This document shows positions 37,123-49,600 of a stretch of DNA of 64,000 nt, in pieces. The DNA comes from Nematostella vectensis (taxonomy: Eukaryota; Cnidaria; Anthozoa; Actiniaria; Edwardsiidae), in assembly GCF_932526225.1 (NCBI RefSeq), contig NC_064037.1, positions 1,240,001-1,304,000 of the forward strand. Direction: 5' to 3'. Made by a program: the position numbers and the translations under genes. Under the pieces are notes generated by a model that ran no database searches, had not been told where the DNA came from, and saw only the letters and a program-made list of their open reading frames with translations. The stretch's first letter is position 1, and every line of letters starts with the position of its first letter.

Positions 37123-37356
37123 CAAGTTAGTGCATATCTAACAGGGGGGGGGGGGGGTACCAGATCTGGCAAAATGGCAATAAAAAGGGTTAACACACTT
37201 AAAGTGATGATGCATAGTAAGCTTAAATCTGAACTTTAATAATGAAACATTACTTGGAATAAAGAATAATTTTCAAGAACTCATAATGCAGAAAAATAAT
37301 GGTAGATAATCCAAGCTCAATTATTTACAATATTGTACAAAATTTGATAATCTCAA

Positions 37357-40300
37357 TTATATTATTATATAGAGAAATCCACAGTCATTGCATTGCATAA
37401 TTAAATTACTAACTTGAAGACCACTAACTTTGGACACAACAAAAGTTGGCTCAGAGCCACAGCCTTCAGAGTTATGGGTTGCAACTGAGGACTCTATTTC
37501 TGCTTTTACATAAGGTAGGCTTATGCAGTCTGTCTCAGTATCAATACGAATTCCACAACAGCAAAAAATGACTTGCTTATTCTGGTGTAGAGGGTTCCTG
37601 AAAATAAAAGATAAGATATAGGAAATAACAAGATTATAATTTAGATAGGAGGGTTATTAGCTCAGTGGTAAGGCTTTACTTTTCAAGCAAAATGACCAGC
37701 GTTCAAGCCCATGTCATTTCAACTTTCAAAATTTAAGGTGTACAAATCTATTGGGAACTGTGCATCCTTTTCTTACTGTTCATTTTATAATATCTGTGCA
37801 CCCAGGCAATCTATAAAGGTTACATTTGTTTTCCGAAATTTCTTAGGGTATAAAAATTGCCCAAGTGTCACCCCTTAAGGTGTCTCTAGCTGGTTGAGGG
37901 CTAGAAATTAATGTTAAAAACACATGACTTGAGAATTGATAAAATCATGTAAGGGGGGCAATTAGAAAACCTCAATATCCAATCCACTTTTTTGTAAAAT
38001 TTGTATTATAATTACACCTTTTTTCAATACAGTACCTTTTACACACAGGGCATATCACATCATCAGTCTTAAGTCCTTCAATAGCAGCACACAGTGATTC
38101 CTCTTCAAATTTCTGGTTCTCATCGTACTGAGCCAGAATAAGTTTCTCTGGATACCAATAGAAGGAGTTAAACTAGGTCGGAAACGATAACGTTTTTTTT
38201 GCATAAACAATTGCAAGATCAAGACTCCTAACAAGAATTGAGAGTGACAATCCAGGCTTACCACATAGCATGTTCTATCAATTTGTATTGCATTCAAATG
38301 ATTGAGAGTGACAATCCAGGCTTACCACATAGCATGTTCTAGAAATTTGTATTCATTCAAATGATTGAGAGTGACAATCCAGGCTTACCACATAGCGTGT
38401 TCTAGAAATTTGTATTACATTCAAATGATTGAGAGTGACAATCCAGGCTTACCACATAGCATGTTCTATCAATTTGTATTGCATTCAAATGATTGAGAGT
38501 GACAATCCAGGCTTACCACATAGCATGTTCTAGAAATTTGTATTGCATTCAAATGATTGAGAGTGACAATCCAGGCTTACCACATAGCATGTTCTATCAA
38601 TTTGTATTACATTCAAATGATTGAGAGTGACAATCCAGGCTTACCACATAGCATGTTCTAGAAATTTGTATTGCATTCAAATGATTGAGAGTGACAATCC
38701 AGGCTTACCACATAGCGTGTTCTAGAAATTTGTATTACATTCAAATGATTGAGAGTGACAATCCAGGCTTACCACATAGCATGTTCTAGAAATTTGTATT
38801 GCATTCAAATGATTGAGAGTGACAATCCAGGCTTACCACATAGCGTGTTCTAGAAATTTGTATTACATTCAAATGATTGAGAGTGACAATCCAGGCTTAC
38901 CACATAGCGTGTTCTAGAAATTTGTATTACATTCAAATGATTGAGAGTGACAATCCAGGCTTACCACATAGCATGTTCTATCAATTTGTATTCCATTCAA
39001 ATGATTGAGAATGAGGAATACTAAAGGTGACCAGAGCATGTAATTAAACAAAACAGACAAATGTACTTCGTATATTTGTATATATTGTATATTACACTTA
39101 ACCTGATAAGTTACCTTCTTCCATAAGTTCTTGCTGAATTTCATCCATGACACTCAAAATCTCATTGATATCTGCTTCTTCTGATGGTTCTAGTGGCACC
39201 TGAAAATATTCTTTCTGTCACTGTGTTTGGGAGGAGGGTAGGGGGAGCCAGGGGTGCTTAATAGATCTCACAGCTGTCAACTATCCAGCATTAGGCGGGA
39301 ATCTCAAGATTTTGAACATTTTCTCAAGCCTAATTTTCTTGAAAATATCAATACATTTACTGTATTCTCCTGCATTAGCTATCTTGGTACTTCTAATACA
39401 TACACTGTATTTTCACAAGATTTTTCCTGAAGCAAAGTTGACAGCTATGCTACTGTATGTACCACGTCTGACATGATTAATGCAAAGTTTACTGTCGAAT
39501 CTGCTGTATCGCGACGCCACATTTTCAAAATATTGATTTTTTTTTTCTTTTTGGATTTTCTGTTCCACCAAGCTAATTATTCTAAGCCATCAGATTCTTT
39601 CCATCTCTTGCCTAGTGCAGTTGCCTGGCTTTCTGTCACGACACTATCTGGTTTTCATCCAGAGGATAGCCAGGGAAGTGCACAAAGCGAGACTCAGAAA
39701 ACCAAAACAAATTGTGTTTTGAAAATGTGTCTCGATACAACGGATTCAACAGTAATGGGGCAATTATGTAATTTGGGTGAATTGATCGATTTTCTTTGAT
39801 CGGTTCATAATCACTTGCGATCTTTAATTATCGATTATCTAATGCAATCAATATCAATTTACTAATTATCAAAGATATCTTTTTCTCAATAGGAATTCCT
39901 ATTTTCAATATTGTGGATTGAGCACTCCAGGTGTACAGTTTGTGATGCTGCTCTTACATTAGAGAAGGGCCGGAATGATCTTCGCGTGGGTTTCCATTGT
40001 GGTAGGTCAGCATGCTCCTTACTGAGTCGAGTCCACTCCTCGTCCATCACCTTGTCAATCACAGAAGCCCCTCCCACCGCCTCGTCTGTCTGTCGGAATT
40101 TTCCCAAGAACTTCTGTCTACTGTCTCTAAGTCTTTCTTTGCAACGCTAAAATAGAGCTTGGGTTAGTGTGTATAGTGTAGATAAGTGCATGCGTGTAGA
40201 TATAATTACTAGGAAATGATTAAAATAGAGTTGTAATCGACAGGATTGTTAAAATACTTAAGTCCTCTACTCTAGGAAAGCTTGCTGTACATAACTAGAC

Positions 40301-40486
40301 TGGATTCCAGTGCATCAATTTGTTTTCACTTTTTGACTCGAATAAGCATCGGATCTTAGTGCAGCGCATCTCTACCTTTCTGTATGTATCTTTCCATGGC
40401 GGAGTAGAGCATTTGTATTGAGACCTGTGCCGAGAGAGAGGATCAGGGCTTCGACAAACGCCACTCATAGCAGTGAGAGCCGCCAT
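37357..40486 (-). CDS. RPAIN: RPA-interacting protein (RPAIN/RIPalpha), 5 exons
   Basis: RPAIN carries replication protein A into the nucleus. Exons in transcript order: 40486-40376, 40146-39958, 39199-39115, 38147-38036, 37597-37357. They sum to 738 nt, i.e. 245 residues, against about 219 in human. The N-terminal block TPPWKDTYRKRCKERLRDSR matches the basic RPA/importin-binding end. MDEEWTRLS and MDEIQQELMEE follow in family order. The C-terminal zinc-finger region shows CPVCKR, then IFCCCGI and MQCNDCGFLY. All phases close. The donor of exon 2 (AAT|GTAAGA) is the least certain junction because the KPTRRSFRPFSN segment has no clear counterpart. Head to head with CASP; intron 3 carries a 64-bp array whose units hold a sense-strand GGTAAG. 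Confidence 0.9.
37651..37725 (+). other. tRNA-like sequence (possible SINE head or tRNA pseudogene)
   Basis: A perfect A-box-like TAGCTCAGTGG (37658-37668) is followed 32 bp later by a B-box-like CGTTCAAGCCC. The D- and acceptor-stem pairing is poor, so it is not a functional tRNA. It lies in RPAIN intron 4 on the opposite strand. A tRNA-derived SINE fragment is the likeliest explanation. Confidence 0.35.
38236..39008 (-). repeat. 64-bp minisatellite in RPAIN intron 3, about 12 copies
   Basis: On + the unit reads ATTGAGAGTGACAATCC, then AGGCTTACCACATAGC, then GTTCTAGAAATTTG. On the gene's sense strand each unit has ATGTG|GTAAGCC, a good donor sequence, and many have TTTCTAG 13 nt before it. 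Unlike the other donor arrays, this sequence does not match the end of the neighbouring exon (GAAGAAG|GTAACT at 39115). Confidence 0.9.
39271..39450 (+). mobile_element. Degenerate TIR repeat related to 8088-8367 (RPAIN intron 2)
   Basis: Ends CAGCTGTCAACT and AGTTGACAGCTATG are inverted. The internal TTTACTGTATTCTCC and ACACTGTATTTTCACAAG resemble the PXMP2 copies. Strongly diverged. Confidence 0.5.
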
Positions 40487-40669
40487 CTTTGCTAGATTTC
40501 CCGCGAGATTGAGAGATCGAGAAAATGAAACGTGCTTATTTATTGGTTAAAAGTAACCAATCTTTAGCCTTGTACTGTTAGTATAATCTAACCAATAGCA
40601 TTCGTTGTTAGAAGTATCAATAATATTACAACTCGAAAAGGCTCATGGGAGCAATAACAAGAAACCAAG
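40487..40669. promoter_or_regulatory. Bidirectional RPAIN/CASP promoter
   Basis: Only 183 bp lie between the two start codons. Three CCAAT elements are visible: ATTGG at 40542-40546, CCAAT at 40557-40561 and 40592-40596. A TTTCCCGCGAGATT element lies near 40497. Both start codons sit in AAGATGGCGGC, a YY1-type motif, on their own strands. No TATA box. Confidence 0.65.
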
Positions 40670-43600
40670 ATGGCGGCGGCTACTTCGCTGCAAACTATGA
40701 GACAAGTCTGGAAGGACTTCAACCTCCCTGACCTCCAGGTATCAATTCTTCATTGATTTTTATTCATTGTTTTTCTTTCTTTGTTCCAAATGCAACTCTT
40801 TTTCTTCAGGCTTTTTATTTCACGACTAATGTTTATTTATTTTTTACGATGGAAGAGCACTTTTAAAACAGTAATCTTTCTTTTTTTGTAGAAATCTTTA
40901 GATACGGCTGCTGCAGAGCTAGCCGATCGCCAGGACTCTTCGGACACATCAAGAAAACGACTAGTAGAACTAAGCCGTGATTTCAAAAAGACTGCAACCG
41001 AGGTAGGCCCATGTGTATTTCCGGATTAGAAAGGGTGGGTTTGAGATGGATGGTGACGTGGAACCCATCAAATAAGTTTATTGTAATTCTTGATTTTTTT
41101 GTTTTTGGTTTAAAATATTTTTATTGTGTTCTAGGAAACAAGAAAGAAAGTGGCTCCTTTGCTAAAGAGTTTCCAAGCTGAGGTATGTTTCGCCATTTTA
41201 AAAAACAAACAAACAATCAAATATATCGATTTACAAACAATTGTCGGACTGGGTTCAACAGAAAATAGAGCTGTCCGCAACAAATTTGGTCCAGATACGG
41301 CTGGACAGTGACAAGAAAACATTAGGAAGACCACAATGGCAGCAGATCCAAGTGGTGTGGGAGTTGTTTAGTCCCTGATAAATATGCAGTGGCATTTCGA
41401 GGCATCTGGTGTGTTACCACAAATCACATCCATCACAATAGATAGCAAGTTGATCCGCCTTAGTCAGCTAGCCACAGGAACCGCAATAAAATTTCACAGG
41501 CCCAGGGTTCAGGATAGATCCATTTGAGCTAATAACTAGCAGCATTTTAAGCCAGTTGCTTGGGCTGGTAAACGGAGCTGGGGTAGGACAAAATGCTGAC
41601 TCAATGTGGCGCCTGGACGTGTAGAAACACAAAACTGATGCACTAGAAGGGATCTGTGAATACGTAGGCGTCTGGTGTAGAACCTTAGATGCAGGGCTGG
41701 AATTGCAGATTTCACTTACAAGCACCGCAACAGCTAACATAAGCAAAGAGACGGCTTTCAAGGTCAAGATGGTGGCCGAAAAATGAGCTGCAACTGAAGA
41801 GTAGTTTTGATGATTAGAGAGGTTAAACTCAAGAAAACCAGTCCAGAAGGAAGACCATAAGTTGTGTAGTCTGACAGAAGTAAATAAATATGAGTAGCGG
41901 CGGGCTGAGTAGATTCTTTAACAGTATTAACGGAGCCATGGAAAAGCATTACAAAGCGCCTTGATCGCTGACCTTTGATCAGTGGTCAGTGATGTGCACT
42001 GAAACATTGGCACACTGGTTGGCTAGTTGTGGTCATGTCACCCAGACAGAGCATTACCTACAACCTTGTTGGCCAAGATCTTAAAATTGTCAGGTGGCCG
42101 AGGCGGAGTGCATTGTACTACAATACTCATTGTGTTATATCCAGTAAATCTCTGTGTTCTGAACTTGTCCCTTCCTAATCCATCTTTCCTCCAACTCCCT
42201 TGTCTTTATTCCCTCCCTATCTCGTCTCTCCTTTTTTTCTTTCCTGCCATTATCTTCTTTGTCTTATGTATCCCAGCATTTACAGTAGATGAAAATAAGT
42301 TAAAGAACACTGCTAATAATACAAATTGTTTCCTTTTGAATGACATTTTTTTGTCTCTTCTCTCAGATTGATGCTCTCTCAAAAAGAAGCAAAGCTGCAG
42401 AGGCTGCTTTTCTCTCAATTTACAAAAAGCTTGTGGATGTACCAGGTACAATATGTTTATAATGGGATACATTTAAACAAACTTGCTACTCAGGATCAGG
42501 ATGAGAGAATGGTACAATTTCTTATGAATTGTTCTTACACCTGTAACTAGTCATCAAAGTAACTAAATGCTCCTCCATTGTTCCCTGACCCTAAAGCCCC
42601 ATGTACACTAACAATTTTTAGTTGACAATTTTTATGTGACAATTTGTATTTGCTAAAGTGTAGATGGAGCAAAATCGGAAATTTTTATGGCAACTATAGT
42701 TGCTCAAAAGCTAGCAGGTTTGCTTTTTCTCGGCAATTTAAAATTGTCACACATGAAAAATTGCTAGTGTACTGTAGATACCAACAGAATCAAAAAGCCC
42801 AAACTGTCGCGATCTCGTACCAGAACAATGAATACAATACACCAAAAACTGGAAATCAACGTCGATTTCCAGTTTATGGTGTATTGTAGATACCAACAAA
42901 TATAGTTGTCAACTAAAAATTGTTAGTGTAGATGGGGCTTAATCCCACCATTGTTCCTAATACTAACCTTACCATTGTTCCCTAACACAAACCCTACCAT
43001 TATTCCCTGACCCTAATACTACCATTGTGCCCTGACCCAAACCCTACCATTGTTCCCTGACCCTAACCCTACCATTGTTCCCTAACCCAAACCCTACTAT
43101 TGTTCCCTAACCCTAACCCTACCATTGTTCCCTAACCCAAACCCTACCATTGTTCCCTAACCCTAACCCTACCATTGTTCCCTAACCCTAACCTTATTAT
43201 TGTTCCCTAACCCAAACCCTACCATTGTTCCCTAACCCAAACCTTACCATTGTTCCCTAACCCAAACCTTACCATTGTTCCCTAACCTTACCATTGTTTC
43301 CTGACCCAAATCCTACAATTGTTCCCTAACCCTAACCTTACCATTGTTCCCTAACCTTACCATTGTTCCCTAACCCAAACCTTACCATTGTATTTCCTAA
43401 CCCAAACCTTACCATTGTTCCCTAACCTTACCATTGTTCCCTGACCCAAACCCTACCATTGTTCCCTAACCTTACCATTGTTCCCTAACCTTACTATTGT
43501 TTCCTGACCCAAACCCTACCATTGTTCCCTAACCCTAACCTTACCATTGTTTCCTAACCTTACCATTGTTCCCTAACCCAAACCTTACCATTGTTCCCTG

Positions 43601-46600
43601 ACTCAAACCTTACCATTGTGCCCTGACCCAAACCTTACCATTGTTCCCTGACCCTAACCCTACCATTGTTCCCTGACCCAAACCCTACCATTGTGCCCTG
43701 ACCCAAACCTTACCATTGTTCCCTGACCCTAACCCTACCATTGTTCCCTGACCTAAACCCTACCATTGTTCCCTAACCCTACCATTGTTCCCTGACCATT
43801 GTTCCCTGACCCAAACCCTACCATTGTTCCCTGACCTAAACCTTACCATTGTTCCCTAACCCAAACCTCACCATTGTTCCCTAACCCAAACCTTGCCATT
43901 GTTCCCTGACACTAACCCTACCATTGTTCCCTGACCCTAACCCTACCATTGTTCCCTGACCTAAACCCTACCATTGTTTCCTAACCCTAACCCTACCATT
44001 GTTCCCTGACCCAAACCTTACCATTGTTCCCTGACCCTAACCCTTACTTTTACACTTGTTGATAATTTCTTGATCGTAGACAGCTATATCATGAGAGCTT
44101 TTTATAACCTTTTCTCTTTTTTAATAAATCCATTATTATGGTACAGTACTTGTATTTGTTGAGTATTAAATCACAGACAGCTTTTTCTAACCAAGATTTT
44201 GTGATAGATCCATTGCCTGCACTTGAACAAGCTGTTCTCCAGCAACAGAAAGCATCCAAGCTGCAGGTATGATATGACCAAGATCTGACTTACATACAGA
44301 AGACATCTGTCAGTGCTGTAGTGCCCATGCTGGCTGTTTTTGTTTTCTGAAATTAAAAGGAAATCACCAGAAGGTGCTTGGCTGGCAGACCTAGGAGAGG
44401 GGTCTCCGTGCACTGAGAGAAAACAGATGCTACAATAGGAGCCACTTTCTCCGTAATTTCCTTTTGCAAGGCCGCCAACTTTGCACTGCCATTACCTTGA
44501 ACAAATCCTGGATCCTCCACTGTACATTGGTCACTTCTTATTGTACTGTGAACAAAAGACTGAAATATACAGATAACATCTTCGACTACTAGCAAATCTT
44601 GATCCACATGAGATCACAAGCTCAACATAGGGGTTTTTAATTTTTGTTTTTCAATTGGGCCTTAAAAATATATAGAATTTTATCTATTTAAATTTTACTG
44701 AAATTAATCAAAATAGAAGTGATTTTGTGTTCTCCTGGAGAATTTGTCTTCTCTTTGTGGAAATACAGGTGGCCTAGTGTGTCAGCACGTAAGCATACCT
44801 GAGACGTGGATAATAACTTTCCGTGTTTTGGCCCAGAATTCAACTTGTTAAACACGAGGGCTTACTAAAAGCTTGTATTCCCCAGTTCCAGCATGGGCGT
44901 TCTTATTTCTAATAAGATTTTAATTAAAAGCACTTGACACATGATAGCTGTAGTAAGCACTATACTTTACTATGTATTTTTTAATATTTTTTGTAGGACT
45001 ACGAAATAGAAAATAAGCAACTAAGAGAGACTCTTGAGGAGTACAACACAGAATTTGCAGAGGTCAAGAACCAAGGTACGCCTCAAAACTCATGATTACA
45101 CATTTTATGTCCAATTAGTATAAAAGTCTTGTCAAGAACAAAGGTACGCCTCTGTTCAAAACTCATGATTACTAATTTTATGTCTAATTTGTATAAAAGT
45201 CTTGTCGAGAACCAAGGTATGCCTCTGTTCAAAACTTGTGATTACACATTTTTGTCTAATGAGTATTTAAGTCTTTAAGTTCTGTTATTTTTTAGTTTGC
45301 TCAGATCAGATATTTGTGACTACATTTTCAGTAAAATCATGAAAATATCTTAACTGTCTAAATTCTTAATTGTGATTTGTTACAAATCAGTGAAATACCT
45401 ACCACACATGCTATGGGTTTTTTTTTTTTTGTATTAGTGATTTTATAGAGTGATGCATACTTTATGATTTAATAATATAACCATATTTCAGAGGTGACAA
45501 TAAATAGACTGAAAGACAAGCTCAAGGAATATGAAGAGCAAATTGGAGACAGAGTACAAGTGAGTTTTCTGTATTAAACATCAGGGTCAGACATCACATT
45601 CGTGTAATTCACCATCACAGACACAATACATGAATTGCAGTAGATGGCCAGCTAGTACAGAGTCTGTTATACTGTGAATAAGAGGATCTAGGGATGAGCC
45701 AAGTAAGTCCTGGCCTCCTTTTTATAGAGGTTTTACATATGAAGACGTATAAGGAGATCCATGATAGAATAATGCCCCCTTCCCCAACCACCTTCCACCC
45801 TTGCTGTTGATAAAGATGGATCAGCTGTTAAAATTCATTACAAAGCCCTCTGTTTTCTACCCTGGGTAACTGAGGCTCTGAGCTTCACGGCCACAAAAAT
45901 TTGAGCAAAGCGAATGAGCCTCTCGTGCAACAGATAGCCAGCCTCACTATGGTGCTAGCTACATCTGAGATTATTTGACAACTCCGCAAAAGCAGCATTT
46001 AAACAAAATAATTTTAATTTTAGTAGTGTGCAGCATCAATATCCTAATTTATCCTAATTGGTATCTCACCGTTCGAACTGCTTTTGCTAGCATGTCAAAT
46101 TTTGCCCTATTCTTTCCGGAAACAAAAGTTCCCGACATAATTAATCGAGCTACAGTCATACAATGCATTTTAAGCATGTCAACATTCTAGAAAGGCGCAA
46201 AATCGTTATTCAATGAATAAGCGTGTTTGAACGAGTTTTGTTTGATATTTTGTACTTAATTTATAAAAAAAGAATTATGGCAAAAACAACTTATGAAAGT
46301 CCAAACTAATTTTCTTGACCTGCAAACAGAGGCCCTGCTAACATTGGCTTTTCCCTGTTTCTCTGACTTTAAAAGTCGCAGCTTTGGCTATCCGCTTTTT
46401 CAGCACAAAATCACTCTTTCAAATTCAAACAAATAACAAGAAAACCCACAGACGCGAATCTTCAAGTACTAAAACAAGGAGATTTAAAGCTTTGCTAGCA
46501 TTTTACTTGTTTTGTTAGCAAACTAACAACTTGAATTGGACTGAACCGTAGAAGATCGATTGATGTCATTGATGAAGGCGCATGTGCACACTCAACCGAC

Positions 46601-49600
46601 ATCGAAGACTTTTCTGACAAACTAGCTTATACACGTATTTCAAATAAGGTTGCACTCTGAGAATGTGTGTATCGTAACCCGCAGTGATTTATGGGTATCA
46701 AGTAAATCAAAACAAAACAAATAAGCGTAAATAAAATACACATCCAGGTTTCTAAAGCTGTAGAGTTTTTTATGTTCTTATGATCATTCACATAGCTTTC
46801 AGATACAAGGATTCAGCCATTGAAACGCTACCCATGAACCACCATGGGTTATGACACATGGATTCTCGAGTGCAACCTTATTTGAAATAGGTGTATATAC
46901 TTTACGGCTATAACATGTAATGACCGTAGCCGCCACAGGTCGATGAAAAGGCTCTTTTATAATACTAAGCTTTAACCGGTAGTTGGTCACCAGAAGTTGA
47001 CAGGAAGATCTAAGAATTGCTGTGTTGCCAAAGCACAGATAGACCACAAAAAGTTTATGGATGATCCATCCAACCATCTGACGAGTGACACAGAAGTCCC
47101 TCCAATAACTTGTAAATGCTTTGCAAGCATTCACGAGTTAAAAAGGAGAAGTTTGTAGATTGTTTATTGAGCTGAGTGTTAGCTTGGATCCAATAAAATT
47201 CTGTCTGTACTTTGCATAAACTGCGTTCGACAACTTAAGAGAGGATAGAGAAGGTAAGCTCACTTGCCTACATGCTCGAGGATCCAGCATACTTTGCAGG
47301 TGCTCCCAAAGTTCACTACCGCAGAAGAGCCGCTGGAAAAGTTTATGACAATTTCGATTTCCAAAACGCTGGGAGCTGCTGTGCTGGATTGAGCTTTAAA
47401 GGTTTAAAAAAAGGCCCAATCACAGCACAGCAGTGTTTACTTGTAAATCCTAATTAACAACACTTGGGTCGCTGTCAAATGCTTAGCCTGTTTGATGAAT
47501 CAATTTCCTTTTTTTGTACAATAAGAGAAGCCTGGTATTTGAAATATTGCCACTTCTTTTCAAAGAAGCCAGCAAAATTGGCAACTTGAATCTTCCCAAG
47601 AACCCTGTCGTTGTGGTCGTTAGCCCGCTGAAGTTGATCGTCCAACTGCAAGCAAAGAAGCGCTTGGAGATCAGATCTATATTGAGACGAATTTTTTCTT
47701 GAGTTTAAGTGAACTTATTAGTGAAAATTTGCCTGCTTTAGCGTTGGGCTGCAGCATGAAAATAGCGTAAACAAATGCTAAGTTTTCCACATTTTGTTTA
47801 CTATAGCGTTTCTTCACAAAAAGTTCAAACTAATAAAAAATAAGACAACAGTTTAGTGTGTACTGACTGAAAAAGAAGATATTTCTGACGTTCCATTTTG
47901 GTATCTCGAAGAAAGAAACTATTTCATTCTGTCAGAATGATTTTGATTTCATTGGCTGTAAGTTTTAAATTGGCTTAAGCTTCCGACGTGTCACGCCCCC
48001 AGAACTAGTCTTACTAGGAAACTTTTCCATCTGCTCTTTTGCAGTAGTGACCTTTTGGAGCGCCTGCATAGTACGCTGGATCCTCGAGCATGACCGACCC
48101 ACGGGGCATTACCAGCATTAAAGTCAAGGTTCACAGAAAAACTGGAGGCACAGGAGATAGCCTTTATTTACAGGCCCACGAAAAGATTTGCCAATTATTC
48201 ACTCATCATCGGCTTAGCTGGAATGATTTTGTTTGTATACATTTTCCCAAGTAAAAACCGGTTTGGTTGGAATGGAGACGATCCTCCAAATATGGAATCC
48301 TACTATAATAGCAACTTTTATTGACCAAACAACGGTGTAGTACAAGTCTTGTATGAATATATTAGCACCATAGCGAGGCTGGATATCCGTTGCACCAATG
48401 GCTTGTTTGCTTTGCTGAAATTTTGCTGTGAGCCTCTGGTACCCAGGGTATCTGTTTACCTTTTACGTATGTGCATTTTGTACCTTACTAACTGTATTTA
48501 TTAATAACTTAGACAAGAGCAAAGGAAAGAGAGAAAGAGCTCCAAAAAGCATTTGCAGAAAAAGAGAACCAGCTGAGAGAGACTCAAGTTAGTGTTGCCA
48601 AAAAGCTGGGAGAGGCGGAGCATAAAGTGGCCACACTGCAAGCAGGTATTTAGAAAACCATAGAGGTATACTGCACAGAAGCCATTTCCTTGACCAAGAG
48701 AAATAAATAAAATGTACCAAAAACTAGTATCAGACACTGCCAAATGTTCATATTTATAACAGCCTCTTTAGGTTCTGAGAAGAACTTGTGATTAGGACAT
48801 GCGTCCAAGAAAGGGGGCTTTGATGAGATTCCAGAACATAAAAATAGAAATAGAGGGTTTCATATTATGTTAAACTTACCTAGTGACCAGCTCCTTGACT
48901 ACAATATCTTTCTTCTCATTCTTCCTAGAACTACTATCATTGAATGAATATGCCACCAGAAAGATAACTATGTTTATTCACTTGTATTTTAGCTCTGGAC
49001 AATGTCAATTCTGAATTATTTGACATCAAGGCAAAGTATGATGAAGCCTCAGCTGCAAGGTCATCAGAAATGGACATGCTTGAGGCAGATGTGGAAAAGT
49101 CACATCAGGTGATGAATGTTGTGATGACGGCCTGGCTAAACCAGGCGAAATTTAGGCACTGCCAAAAACATGTAGTGTGCAACAAATTTTGTAGAGAAAC
49201 ATCCTTTGCCTCTTTTACAAGATTTGGCGTGCACTACAATGCCTCTCTGGGTTGCTACGCTAGGAGACATGCAGGCGACATGTATCACGCGACATGAGGT
49301 CCTAACAGTGACACAGAAGAGACCACCACATATAACTATCAGCTAAACTGTACCTCTCTAAAGCGAGTTGGTCAGGCTAAGGATCTCTGTGTAATAGTGT
49401 CGTCTGACCTAAAATGGGCCAACCACTTAACATCTGTCACAGCTAAGGCCTTCAAAATGCTGGCATTTTTGCATCGCCATAGTATAAAGTATTTCGACAT
49501 CAAACACAAAAAGTTGCTCTACTACACCCTCGTTCGTCCCTATCTTGGTTATGCTAGCCAAGTCTGGTCTACATGCTCTATAGGTAACATAGAACGTGTC

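Larger units (their letters stand above)
32686..37356. other. SPPL3 3' region and SPPL3-RPAIN intergenic stretch
   Basis: It holds a GATGAC-type microsatellite (33219-33547), a TA-flanked MITE (33629-33817), a GGT/poly-G tract (34368-34397), poly-C (34968-34985), a minisatellite (35226-35580), a 60-bp duplication (36306-36415), a poly-T run (36932-36954) and a hAT-like MITE (36977-37122). AATAAA-like signals lie near 34047 and 34126. Two possible minus-strand exons are listed separately. No confident gene was found. Confidence 0.5.

Noticed and set aside
37651-37725. Functional tRNA gene
   Set aside because: A and B boxes are present but the acceptor and D stems do not pair, so only a tRNA-like fragment is supported.
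46799-47134. 111-codon minus-strand frame as a transposase
   Set aside because: It lies in the 2.6-kb TIR element, but no transposase motif is visible and it overlaps an internal inverted repeat.
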